From the NCBI GenBank assembly GCA_023954475.1, contig JAMLHW010000004.1:1-64000 (forward strand): a DNA stretch of 64,000 bases, written 5' to 3'. The stretch is from Anaerolineae bacterium. GTDB lineage: Bacteria > Chloroflexota > Anaerolineae > Promineifilales > Promineifilaceae. The notes under the pieces were generated by a model. The model worked only from the letters and a program-made list of their open reading frames with translations. It made no database searches and had not been told where the DNA came from. This document shows, piece after piece, positions 1 to 8,736 of this stretch. The translations under genes and the position numbers were made by a program. How positions within the stretch are numbered: the first letter of the stretch is position 1; each line of letters begins with the position of its first letter.

Positions 1-2544
1 ACGCGTCGCCCCGGTCTGGTCCAGGCCGTTAATCGGTGAGGCGGCGCAGGCGGCGGCGGGCGCTTCGTCCACCGCCGGGCTGACCGGCACCAGGGCATGG
101 GTCAACGTCGGGCCACCGTTGTTGGCCAGTGTGGTAACGAGAATGTCCGACAGGTGGGTGGGATTGGTGCCATTGCTGGTGGCGGTGATGTCGGAAGCGC
201 CGGGCGAAGCATAGTAAAAGGCCTCGGCGTTGGTATGGCTGCTGTCGCCGAGCAGGTTGTAGTCGGCCAGGTAGATGTTGCCGCCCCCCGCAGAAGCCAG
301 TTCATCGCCGGTTCCGGCCGAATTGCCGGAGACGAGCGAACGATGGAGATAGGTGCTCGCTGTGCCGCTTAATCTGCCCGTGTAGACCCCACCCCCGTTG
401 GCGGCGGAGTTGCCGGTGATGGTGCTGTTGTTGAGGGTGACCAGGGCCTGGGTTGGGTGGCCGGAATAATCGTAGGCGAAATTGAAAATACCGCCGCCCT
501 TCTGAATGGCCGTATTACCGCTGATGGTGCTGTTGTTGACCGTCACCGCCACCAGGGTGTCTGCATAGTAAGATTCGGCACGGCTGAAGATGCCGCCGCC
601 ATATGACGCCGAATTACTACTGATGGTGCTGTTGTTGACCGTCACATTGATGCCGGTGGGGTTGTTATCGCCGCCTTTCCGCGCCCAAATCCCCCCGCCG
701 CTACCGGCTGAATTGCCACTGACAGTGCTGTTGTTGATGGTGAGCGTACCTCGGTTCAGGACAGCGATCCCACCACCATTAGAGGCCGAGTTACCGCTGA
801 TGGTGCTGTTGTTGAGCGTCGCATCCCCGCTGTAAATAGCCAGCCCGCCACCTGCAGCACCGAAATCGCCGCCCGTCAGCGTCGTCTGGTTCAAGGTCAG
901 GTTGCCGCTGCTGGTGACCCGCATGATGCGAAAATTGCCGGCTGCGCCGCCGTCCCGCTCGATGGTGCTGTCATTGCCCGCAATGGTGACCTCGCTGGTG
1001 ATGTCCGGCAGGGCGGCGAAGTAACCATAGGCGGCGGTGTACGTATAAGTGTTGCCCGCCAGGGGAATGGTGTCCGCGCCGCCGACATCAAGACAGCCAC
1101 CGGTGGGCACATCGGTGTTGGCGGTGATGATGGCTTCCACCAGCGAACAGCCATCGTAGCCGTTGAGTCCGGCCGCGCCGGGGGTGGGGCTGATTTCGGT
1201 AGGATAGCTAGGGTTAGCATACTCCACCGCGCCGATGTCACATTCATTGCCGCCATTGCCCGGCCCGCCGGCGCGCGTCGCCCCGGTCTGGTCCAGGCCG
1301 TCGATGGGGGCGGCAGCACAGGCTGCAGCCGGCGCTTCGTCCACCGCCGGGCTGACCGGTACCAACGCATGGGTCAGCGTCGGGCCGCCATTGTTCGCCA
1401 GAGTCGTGTCCAGGATGTCGGATATGTGCGTGGGATTGGTGCCGTCAATGGTGGCGGTGATGTCGGATGCGCCGGGTGTCGCGCCGGAAAAGGCCTGGGC
1501 ATTCGTATGGCTGCTGTCGCCAAGCAGGTTGTAGTCGGCCAGGTAGATATTGCCGCCACCCAAGGCAGCCAGTTCATCGCCGCTGGCCGAGGCGGCGTTG
1601 CCGGAGACGAGCGAGCGATGGAGGGTGATGTCGGCCGTTCCGCTAACCCTGCGATTGTACACCCCACCGCCGTTGGCGGCCGAGTTTCCCGTGATGGTAC
1701 TGTTGTTGAGGGTGATGGTGGCCTGGGATGGGTAGCCGCCGTAGTTGTAGGTATAGTTGTGAATGCCCCCACCATTGGCGGCTGAATTGCCACTGATGGT
1801 GCTATTGTTCACCATCACCGCGACCTGAGCTAAAGCGTAATAGGCTCTGGCAAGGACGCGAATGCCACCGCCGTCGCCGGCCGTATTGCCACTGATGGTG
1901 CTGTTGTTGATCGTTACATTGATGCCGGTAGCGTTGTTATCACCAAATTTAGCGGCCGATATGCCCCCGCCTGCGCCGGCTGAATTACCGCTGATGGTGC
2001 TGTTGTTGATGGTCAGCGTGCCCCGGGGGAAGACACCAACCCCCCCACCATTGTTGGCCGAATTGCCGCTGATGGTGCTGTTATTGATCGTCGCTTCCCC
2101 AATGTTGACATACAACCCCCCACCCGTCGCATTGAGATCGCCGCCGCTGAGTGTAACCTGGTTCAAGGTCAGATTGCCACCACCGTTGACTTTCATCAGG
2201 CGGAAGTTGGCTGCGGCGCCGTCCCGTTCGATAGTGCTGCCGCTGCCCGTAATCGTTATGTCACTGGTGATGTCGGGTAAAGCCGAGTCTGTGCCATAGG
2301 TGATGGTGTAGGTGTAGGTGTTGCCGGTCAGGACAATTGTGTCCGCCCCGGCGGGATCGCCCGTGTCGCAGTCGCCATAGGGCTGGCCCGTGGTGGTGTC
2401 GTTGGCGTTGTGGATGGCTTCCACCAGGGAGCAGTAACCATCGACGACGATGCCGGATGCGCCGGGGTCAACGGTAATGGTGGCCGCGTGGATGCTGGGG
2501 GTGGGGCCAAGAGCGAGCAGGAAAGCGGCCCCAACAATGCCTGT
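1..2544 (-). repeat. Tandem 1272-bp in-frame module duplication
   Basis: Position 6 aligns with position 1278 and the match continues through the next 130 bases and beyond, so the period is 1272 bp, exactly 424 codons. Both units carry the CCCCGGTCTGGTCCAGGCC segment, the GCTTCGTCCACCGCCGGGCTG segment (slightly shorter when aligned) and the same order of beta-helix repeats. The unit ending near 1272 continues off the window, so more units may follow. Confidence 0.75.
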
Positions 2545-2688
2545 GGCAAAAGCACGCTGCAAACGCCGCCGCCAACGACGGGGCAACCCGTTCAGTTGCC
2601 GGCGAAAGTACGATGTACGATTTTGCAAACGCCGGGCACGCTTGAGCAACAAGGCAGCCAGCCAGGGCATCTCGGCCGATTGCTGCAT
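1..2688 (-). CDS. Secreted beta-helix repeat protein, CSLREA/choice-of-anchor-Q type (3' end outside window)
   Basis: The reading frame is open from an ATG at 2688 to the window edge, giving 896 codons without a stop. The N-terminus has a long basic region, then a hydrophobic stretch (about residues 48-66) with a likely signal peptidase site after Ile-His-Ala at 68. The mature part has motifs like CSLVEAI with NANxDT, and many copies of NNSTISGNSA, which is typical of right-handed parallel beta-helix proteins of Chloroflexota. Two modules of 424 residues are visible in tandem. Each ends with a DxxGLDQTGATR segment followed by a CDIGAVEY-like piece. Base composition is more GC-rich than the neighbours. 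It is probably a cell-surface or adhesive protein; the ligand is unknown. Confidence 0.8.
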   Translation of the reverse strand, partial: MQQSAEMPWLAALLLKRARRLQNRTSYFRRQLNGLPRRWRRRLQRAFATGIVGAAFLLALGPTPSIHAATITVDPGASGIVVDGYCSLVEAIHNANDTTTGQPYGDCDTGDPAGADTIVLTGNTYTYTITYGTDSALPDITSDITITGSGSTIERDGAAANFRLMKVNGGGNLTLNQVTLSGGDLNATGGGLYVNIGEATINNSTISGNSANNGGGVGVFPRGTLTINNSTISGNSAGAGGGISAAKFGDNNATGINVTINNSTISGNTAGDGGGIRVLARAYYALAQVAVMVNNSTISGNSAANGGGIHNYTYNYGGYPSQATITLNNSTITGNSAANGGGVYNRRVSGTADITLHRSLVSGNAASASGDELAALGGGNIYLADYNLLGDSSHTNAQAFSGATPGASDITATIDGTNPTHISDILDTTLANNGGPTLTHALVPVSPAVDEAPAAACAAAPIDGLDQTGATRAGGPGNGGNECDIGAVEYANPSYPTEISPTPGAAGLNGYDGCSLVEAIITANTDVPTGGCLDVGGADTIPLAGNTYTYTAAYGYFAALPDITSEVTIAGNDSTIERDGGAAGNFRIMRVTSSGNLTLNQTTLTGGDFGAAGGGLAIYSGDATLNNSTISGNSASNGGGIAVLNRGTLTINNSTVSGNSAGSGGGIWARKGGDNNPTGINVTVNNSTISSNSASYGGGIFSRAESYYADTLVAVTVNNSTISGNTAIQKGGGIFNFAYDYSGHPTQALVTLNNSTITGNSAANGGGVYTGRLSGTASTYLHRSLVSGNSAGTGDELASAGGGNIYLADYNLLGDSSHTNAEAFYYASPGASDITATSNGTNPTHLSDILVTTLANNGGPTLTHALVPVSPAVDEAPAAACAASPINGLDQTGATR

Positions 2689-2892
2689 TTGGGTACGGTA
2701 AACGGAAATTAGAGCGCTATCTGATTGTCGGTTGCGGGACGGATCTGATTGTTTCACATGTATTTCCTGATCTCGACGCTTATGTGGCCACTGAAGTCCC
2801 GCAAATTGTAGTCCACTAAAACCAATTGTTCAAACGGCTGTGCAAAGCATCCAACTTCTGGAACACATCGACTGCGGTGAGCTATAGCGTGC

Positions 2893-5322
2893 CTACCGCA
2901 GCAATTCCGGCATTTCGGCCGAAACACCCTCCTTCAACCCACATGCCACACAAGCCGTCCGCTCTTTACCCGCATCGACGACGATTTCGCTGCCGTCTAC
3001 GCCAACAGGCTTTTTCCAACTCGTGAACTCACAGTCGGGATAGCGGGCACAGCCGTAGAAAATGCGGCCCTTACGCGTGCGCCGTTCGATCAGCTCACCA
3101 CCGCCTACCGGACATGTCACACCGACTTTTACCAGAATCTGCTCAGTATAGCGGCATTTGGGGAAGTTGTTACAACCGATAAAACGGCCATAGCGCCCGT
3201 CGCGGTAAATCAATTCACCGTCTTCGCATGACGGGCAGGCACGCCCTACCGGTTCCGGCGCAGCGCGTTCCAAATCAACTTTTTCGATCTGCTCATCGGC
3301 AATCTTCAGATGTTCCTCGAAACGCTTGTAAAACGTATCGACAACCGGAACCCAGGGCTTGCCGTCGACAATTTCGTCCAACTGCGTTTCGAGTTCGGCC
3401 GTAAAGTCAACCGACAGTACACGCGGGAAATACTCGACCAGCAGATCGTTGACGATTTTGCCCGTCGGCGTTGCGTACAGGCGCTTTTTGTCGCGCTCGA
3501 CATAGCCGCGTGATTGCACGGTGGAAATGATGCTGGCATAGGTACTTGGTCGGCCGATGCCGTTCTCTTCGAGGGCTTTAACCAGGGACGCTTCAGAATA
3601 GCGTGGCGGCGGCTGCGTAAAATGCTGTTCCGGCAGCAATTTGACCAAATCGAGCAATTCGTTGGTCTGCAAATCGGCCGAAACCTTATTTTCATCATCA
3701 TCCGGCCGGTCAGTCGGTCGTGTTTCTTCGTAGACCGCCAGAAAACCGGCAAAGCGCAAGGTCGATCCGCTGGCGCGGAAATGATAGCGCCGTTTGGTCA
3801 CCGCAACCTCAGCTTTTCCGGCATAGATATCAGCCATCACCGTATCGTATTGTGCCGGCGCCATTTGCGACGCGATGAAGCGTGACCAAATCAGCCGGTA
3901 AAGACGGTATTGATCACGCGATAGCTCACTCTTGATTTGTGAGGGGATGCGCATCACCGCAGTCGGGCGCACCGCCTCGTGCGCTTCCTGCGCCGCTTTG
4001 GAACGGGTGCGATAGATCGGCGGTTTCTTCGGCAAGTGATCGGCACCGTAACGCGCCGTCACATAGTCACGTGCTTCTGCCTGCGCCTGCGCCGAGACGG
4101 TCACACTGTCGGTGCGCATATAGGTGATCAACCCTTCCCGTTCGCCGGCACCGATGTCGACTCCTTCGTAAAGCTGCTGCGCGATGCGCATCGTCTTGGA
4201 CGTGCCGAAGTTGAGTTTGCGCGATGCTTCCTGCTGCAAGGTACTCGTCGTAAACGGGGCGGCCGGTTTGCGCGTACGCGTGCCGACTTTGACTTTGCCC
4301 ACGGTCCATTCGGCCGAATTCAGCGCGGCAACATGCGGCGTGACCTCTGCCTCAACTTTTAGTTCCGGCTCCTGTCCGTCAATTCTATGGAGACGCGCCT
4401 TGAAAGTGTCTGCTTTTTTGATTTTCTGCCGGTCGAGAATGGCATCAATGGTCCAATATTCTTCCGGCTCAAAGCTCTCGATTTCGCGTTCGCGCTCAAC
4501 TACCAGCCGCACAGCGACCGATTGCACACGCCCCGCCGACAGCCGCCCGGCGACTTTGCGCCATAGCAATGGGCTGAGTTTGTAGCCGACCAGGCGGTCC
4601 AGAATACGGCGTGCTTGCTGCGCATCGACGCGGTCCATATCGATTTCACGCGGATGATCAAACGCTTCCAGAATGGCCGGCTTGGTGATTTCGTGGAAAA
4701 CGACGCGTTTGGTACGGTCGGGATCGATTTCGGCCGATTCCAACACATGCCACGCTATCGCCTCACCTTCACGATCAGGGTCGGTAGCCAGAAAAATCTC
4801 AGAAGCGCCTGCCGCTGCCGCTTTCAGTTCCTTGACGACTGCGCGTTTATCGTTCGGCACGCGATATTCCGGCGCGTAATCGTGCTCGATGTCCACGCTC
4901 AAACGGGACTTGAGCAGATCACGCACATGGCCCACGCTCGACTTGACTGTATAACCACGGCCCAGATATTTACTGATGGTACGTGCTTTGGCAGGCGATT
5001 CAACAATCACCAGTTTTCCGGAACGGCGCGCAGTCGTTCCGGCAGATTTCGACTTGCTTTTAGCCTTTGATTTCGACTTCTTGCCACGCGTTTTTTTACC
5101 ACGCGTTTTCTTGGGTTTGGCGTTGGCACGCAGCGTTTCAGGATCGGGTTTAGGCAAGTTATCATGCATGGACGTATGACCGCGCTTGTACATATTTGTC
5201 CCGCACACAGTACACGTACCGCGCGTCGCCGGACTGCCATTGGCAGCCCATTCCGCTTGCGGGTTTTCCATCACGCGATGTTCTTTACACTTCAAACAAT
5301 AACCAATGATTTCTTCACTCAT
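2893..5322 (-). CDS. topA: DNA topoisomerase I with N-terminal DUF5679 zinc-ribbon domain
   Basis: This is a type IA topoisomerase that relaxes negative supercoils by transient cleavage of one strand. The 809-residue product begins with a small four-cysteine domain (GYCLKCKEHR...CTVCGTN, residues 1-45) of DUF5679 type, then a Lys/Ser-rich linker. The TOPRIM domain starts near residue 103 (KLVIVESPAKA, DPDREGEAIAWH). The catalytic Tyr lies in GLITYMRTDS. The C-terminus has zinc ribbons: CPSCEDGE...CNNFPKC is intact, while the next (CPVGGGEL...CARYPDC) has lost one Cys. A last CVACG pair stands alone near the end. The ORF could start at 5367, but the ATG at 5322 starts the conserved MSEE domain and was chosen. 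Confidence 0.95.
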   Translation of the reverse strand: MSEEIIGYCLKCKEHRVMENPQAEWAANGSPATRGTCTVCGTNMYKRGHTSMHDNLPKPDPETLRANAKPKKTRGKKTRGKKSKSKAKSKSKSAGTTARRSGKLVIVESPAKARTISKYLGRGYTVKSSVGHVRDLLKSRLSVDIEHDYAPEYRVPNDKRAVVKELKAAAAGASEIFLATDPDREGEAIAWHVLESAEIDPDRTKRVVFHEITKPAILEAFDHPREIDMDRVDAQQARRILDRLVGYKLSPLLWRKVAGRLSAGRVQSVAVRLVVEREREIESFEPEEYWTIDAILDRQKIKKADTFKARLHRIDGQEPELKVEAEVTPHVAALNSAEWTVGKVKVGTRTRKPAAPFTTSTLQQEASRKLNFGTSKTMRIAQQLYEGVDIGAGEREGLITYMRTDSVTVSAQAQAEARDYVTARYGADHLPKKPPIYRTRSKAAQEAHEAVRPTAVMRIPSQIKSELSRDQYRLYRLIWSRFIASQMAPAQYDTVMADIYAGKAEVAVTKRRYHFRASGSTLRFAGFLAVYEETRPTDRPDDDENKVSADLQTNELLDLVKLLPEQHFTQPPPRYSEASLVKALEENGIGRPSTYASIISTVQSRGYVERDKKRLYATPTGKIVNDLLVEYFPRVLSVDFTAELETQLDEIVDGKPWVPVVDTFYKRFEEHLKIADEQIEKVDLERAAPEPVGRACPSCEDGELIYRDGRYGRFIGCNNFPKCRYTEQILVKVGVTCPVGGGELIERRTRKGRIFYGCARYPDCEFTSWKKPVGVDGSEIVVDAGKERTACVACGLKEGVSAEMPELLR

Positions 5323-5436
5323 AAATAAAGTTCTTGCAGGCAAACCGGGCTGACCGTAATGGGTCATCGGTTAGCCACACCATATTGCGTTGTCATTCAA
5401 TAGCCAACTGGGAAAGACGGCGATGTCATGGTTCTT

Positions 5437-5467
5437 GAAACCGGTTGACCACTGGAAAACCGGTTTC
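5437..5467 (-). terminator. Hairpin downstream of manC
   Basis: Perfect 10-bp arms GAAACCGGTT (5437-5446) and AACCGGTTTC (5458-5467) form a stem just after the manC stop codon. There is no clear T run on the minus strand, so it may be a weak terminator or a processing stem between manC and topA. Confidence 0.4.
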
Positions 5468-5472
5468 CGGAA

Positions 5473-6561
5473 TCACGTATACAGCTCCAATTCCGTACCT
5501 ACCATACCATTGACTAGTTTTTTCACTAAGGGGATGCTGTCCTTATGAACGACCAGCACGGCATGATCTGTATTGACGACAATCATGCCTTCCAGTCCCA
5601 CAGCAGCCAGTAGTTTGTCTTGCTCATAGTTGTAAAGCAGACAATCTTGCGATTCATACGCCTCCACCAGCCCGCGTACCACATTAGCGGTCGCGTCACT
5701 GTTGATGGCTTCCTTCAATGCGTATAACGTGCCGGGATCGCTCCAGCCCATATCGGCATGCAGCACCAGCGCATCGTGCGGATCGATGTGCCGCAAAATC
5801 GCATCGTCAAAACTGATCACGTCGAGTGTCGGATACAGGCGCTGCAATGTCTCATCATAGCGATTTGTGCCAATTGACGCACCAATTTGTGTCAAACTTG
5901 CCCACATCTCTGGCGCGTGGCGCTCATATTGTGCCTGGATATAAGCCACCGTCGTCACGAAGTAGCCAGTATTCCAGACATGCGATCCGGCAGCGAACAT
6001 ACGCCGACATTCGGCCGAAGCGGGACGATAGGTGAGCGAACCAAAGCCGTAATATGATAACCCTTCAACTTCACCGGCACGACCGTTAAGCCCAATCCAG
6101 CCCAATTGATCGTTGGCAAATCGCGGTGTTTCACCCATAAACGTGATCTGAGCGCGATCGGCCGTGATGAGGCGACCTGCCGTCTGCAAAACGCGTTGGA
6201 AAGTAGGTACCGCGTCCATGTAGTTGTCGCCCCATAAAATGGCGACCGGTTCATCCGTTGCGCCCGCACGGGCCAAATGTACCATGGCCAACCCAACCGC
6301 CGCCGCCAAATCGCGCCGTGTCGGCTCACCGATCAGGTTTTCGGTCGGAATCATCGGCAGTTGTGCGGCAATGATCGGCAAATATGCCTGGTTTGTGGAT
6401 ATGTAGATGTTCTCAGCACCGACCAGGTCAAGAACGCGGTCAACGGCAAGCTGTACGGTTGATTTGTCACCGATAATCGGTTCGAATTGTTTAGGTGATG
6501 CCTTGAGGCTGATCGGCCACAATCTGCGGCCACTGCCACCGGCAAAAATCACAACTTTCAT
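5473..6561 (-). CDS. manC: Mannose-1-phosphate guanylyltransferase
   Basis: This enzyme makes GDP-mannose from mannose-1-phosphate and GTP for glycan and exopolysaccharide synthesis. The nucleotide-binding signature FAGGSGRRLWPISLKASPKQ is at residues 6-25. EPTRRDLAAAVG occupies the place of the usual substrate-binding EN/TAPA loop, and WNTGYFV and DVISFDDAI follow in the expected order. The common PADH is replaced by WGDN. At 362 residues it is the short form without a phosphomannose isomerase domain. It lies alone between dprA and topA on the same strand. It probably feeds the glycosyltransferases at 31224 and 53844, though this link is inferred. Confidence 0.9.
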   Translation of the reverse strand: MKVVIFAGGSGRRLWPISLKASPKQFEPIIGDKSTVQLAVDRVLDLVGAENIYISTNQAYLPIIAAQLPMIPTENLIGEPTRRDLAAAVGLAMVHLARAGATDEPVAILWGDNYMDAVPTFQRVLQTAGRLITADRAQITFMGETPRFANDQLGWIGLNGRAGEVEGLSYYGFGSLTYRPASAECRRMFAAGSHVWNTGYFVTTVAYIQAQYERHAPEMWASLTQIGASIGTNRYDETLQRLYPTLDVISFDDAILRHIDPHDALVLHADMGWSDPGTLYALKEAINSDATANVVRGLVEAYESQDCLLYNYEQDKLLAAVGLEGMIVVNTDHAVLVVHKDSIPLVKKLVNGMVGTELELYT

Positions 6562-6682
6562 TTGATGTATCTAAGCTCCAACAAGCAAATTTACTGGGTC
6601 GGGAACCGGGTTCATCCTGTAACTCGAGGTCTGTATCGACCAAAACCGCGGCTGCTCCGGCACCGTTTGCAGCGACCGGCAC

Positions 6683-7807
6683 TCACTGCTTATCGGCCGA
6701 TACGGTATAGACCGGCCCGTCTTCTCGGCACATCACGTATTTCATGCCGCCAACCTGCTGCACCATGCCTTTCAATTCCATCAACGTCAGTGTGCTGCTG
6801 ACCAGTGCCGTCGGCAAGCCCGATTGTCGACTCAATTCATCGACATGCGTCGGTTCATCCACTAAATGACGCAGCAACAACGCTTCTTCGGCCGATTCCG
6901 GCATAAACAACTGCACAGCTTGCTGTTGTGTCGCCTGCGTCAAATTCAATTCTTCCAACACATCCTCGATAGACGTAACCAACTTCGCACCTTCCTGAAT
7001 CAGCCGGTTGGTACCTTTGCTGGCCTTGCTCGTCACCGGACCGGGCACAGCAAAAACCTCGCGATTCTGCTCCAGCGCAAATGAGGCTGTGATCAAAGCG
7101 CCGCTACGTTCACCTGCTTCAACAACAATTGTGCCCAGTGACAATCCGCTGATAATGCGATTGCGCGGCGGAAAATTCCTGGCATCGGGCGGGGTATCGA
7201 GGGCATACTCAGAAATCAAGGCACCGTGCCCCGCCACGATCTGTTCTGCCAAACGCCGATTTTCAGGCGGATAGATCTGATTTAGCCCGGAACCGAGTAC
7301 CGCAATGGTGCGCCCACCGGCTTCAATGGCGGTTTTGTGCGCCAGTGAATCGATACCGCGTGCCAGACCGCTGATGACGGTAATACCGCTGCGTGCCAGA
7401 CCCAGTGTTAGTTCACGCGCCACCTGCCGTCCGTAGGCAGTCAAGCGGCGTGTACCGACCACGGCAATGGCCCACTCATCGGCCGATAACAATTCGCCGC
7501 GCATGTAGAGAACAGGCGGTGCCATGGGAACTTCACGCAAATAACGCGGATAATCGGCCGATTGCCATGTCAGTAGACGCAATCCGGCCCGTTCAATCCG
7601 CGCCAGTTCTGCATCCAAATCCAACGCCTCGCGGGCCGCAACCAGGTTTTCTAACGTGCGTTTGTCGATGCCCAATGCGTACAGTGCACCCACATTGGCA
7701 TACCAAGCTTGCTCCAGATCATCAAAGCGATCCAGCAGCGCCTGTATCTTGGCCGGGCCGATGCCGCTCACCAAATTAAAACCCAGCCAATACTTTACAT
7801 CAGACAT
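6683..7807 (-). CDS. dprA: DNA-processing protein DprA
   Basis: DprA binds single-stranded DNA and loads RecA during natural transformation. The 374-residue protein has an N-terminal helix-hairpin-helix/SAM-like part (GFNLVSGIGPAKIQALLDRF), the Rossmann DprA core with GTRRLTAYG, ISGLARGIDSLAH, VLGSGLNQIYPPEN and NFPPRNRIISGLS, and a C-terminal winged-helix DML1-like domain (about residues 300-360). All core motifs are intact. A strong promoter with its -10 only 6 nt before the ATG suggests a leaderless mRNA. No other competence genes are seen in the window. Confidence 0.95.
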   Translation of the reverse strand: MSDVKYWLGFNLVSGIGPAKIQALLDRFDDLEQAWYANVGALYALGIDKRTLENLVAAREALDLDAELARIERAGLRLLTWQSADYPRYLREVPMAPPVLYMRGELLSADEWAIAVVGTRRLTAYGRQVARELTLGLARSGITVISGLARGIDSLAHKTAIEAGGRTIAVLGSGLNQIYPPENRRLAEQIVAGHGALISEYALDTPPDARNFPPRNRIISGLSLGTIVVEAGERSGALITASFALEQNREVFAVPGPVTSKASKGTNRLIQEGAKLVTSIEDVLEELNLTQATQQQAVQLFMPESAEEALLLRHLVDEPTHVDELSRQSGLPTALVSSTLTLMELKGMVQQVGGMKYVMCREDGPVYTVSADKQ

Positions 7808-7813
7808 TAGTCT

Positions 7814-7841
7814 AAAATAGCGGTCTTTCCGGCTTTGTCAA
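7814..7841 (-). promoter_or_regulatory. Promoter of dprA, probably leaderless
   Basis: On the minus strand TTGACA (7836-7841) and TATTTT (7814-7819) are separated by 16 bp. Only six bases separate the -10 box from the ATG at 7807, so transcription would begin at or next to the start codon. No Shine-Dalgarno sequence is present. Confidence 0.65.
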
Positions 7842-7884
7842 GCGTTGTGGCACGTGTCTGAACTCTGTTTTCACACAATTGGCA

Positions 7885-8448
7885 TCAGCGCAAGCCAGGC
7901 AAAAGCCGAACTTTCATGTGTTTGGCAGCCACATCGAGTGCCAGGATAACCTGATCAATATCAGGCAACAGGAGTTCGCTATCCGGCCCGGTGACGACAA
8001 AAACGAGATTTGAGCCGGTTTCAATTAATTCCGTTACTGTACCTAATTGTTCACCACTCTCACTTTCAACGGCCAGACCGAGCAACTGAAACAAATAAAC
8101 TTCACCGTCATTCAACGGAACAGCTTCATCGATCGGCACTTGCAGCCAATGTCCGCGTAGCGCATCGGCCGATTCGCGATCATCACATCCGACTAGCTTG
8201 AGCAATACAACTTCGCCATGCGAGCGCACGCTTTCAACGCTGTGCAGTTGAGGGGCATCGTCCCACTCATCGGCCGAAACGTATACCTGTTCCAACCATG
8301 TAAACCGCTCAGGGACATCAGTGTGGACGGCAACGCGCACTTCACCACGCACACCGTGTGGCTTCGTAATTCGGCCGATGACCAAAAAACGAGGCTCAGC
8401 GGACACTGCCGCCGAGCCCCGTCGATTTCGTCTTGCTCGACTCACCAC
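7885..8448 (-). CDS. rimM: Ribosome maturation factor RimM
   Basis: RimM binds S19 and helps mature the 30S head. The 187-residue protein has a basic N-terminal extension (about 20 residues), then the RimM N-terminal beta-barrel (IGRITKPHGVRGEVRVAVHT) and the C-terminal PRC barrel (LLGLAVESESGEQLGTVTE, ELLLPDIDQVILALDV). It closes the ffh-rpsP-khpA-rimM run, a gene order widely conserved in bacteria; trmD and rplS, which often follow, are absent. The start at 8448 gives a basic tail of uncertain reality; a later internal start is possible. Confidence 0.95.
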   Translation of the reverse strand: MVSRARRNRRGSAAVSAEPRFLVIGRITKPHGVRGEVRVAVHTDVPERFTWLEQVYVSADEWDDAPQLHSVESVRSHGEVVLLKLVGCDDRESADALRGHWLQVPIDEAVPLNDGEVYLFQLLGLAVESESGEQLGTVTELIETGSNLVFVVTGPDSELLLPDIDQVILALDVAAKHMKVRLLPGLR

Positions 8449-8467
8449 TATCTATTCCTGGAGCGGT

Positions 8468-8713
8468 TCACTCCGCCAATTCCACCTGAATACGCATGTC
8501 ATCATCGGATGCCATCGCCTGTGCCACAGTGCGAATCGCATTGATCACGCGGCCACCACGGCCAATGACACGTCCCATATCACCAGAAGCAACATGCACT
8601 TCAAGTAACAACGACGCATCTTCGTCGATCTCGCGCACTTCTACCTGGTCCGGGTTATCGACGAGTGCTTTGACAATGTATGCGACTGTGTCGGAAAATC
8701 TCGCGTCACTCAT
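8468..8713 (-). CDS. khpA: KH-domain RNA-binding protein KhpA
   Basis: An 81-residue single KH domain protein of the YlqC/KhpA family. The RNA-binding GxxG loop is seen as GRVIGRGGRVINAIRT near residues 51-66. It lies 23 bp downstream of rpsP and 19 bp upstream of rimM, the usual place for this gene. It probably binds RNA with a KhpB partner, which is not in this window. Confidence 0.93.
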   Translation of the reverse strand: MSDARFSDTVAYIVKALVDNPDQVEVREIDEDASLLLEVHVASGDMGRVIGRGGRVINAIRTVAQAMASDDDMRIQVELAE

Positions 8714-8736
8714 AACTATTTTGGCACCTAAACGGG

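Noticed and set aside
97-1785. Several plus-strand ORFs of 80-140 codons in the first 1.8 kb
   Set aside because: They are mirror frames of the GC-rich repetitive minus-strand gene. Their translations are repeats of low complexity with no family content.
3310-4585. Plus-strand ORFs opposite topA, up to 133 codons
   Set aside because: topA motifs are intact on the minus strand throughout; these frames have no recognisable domains.
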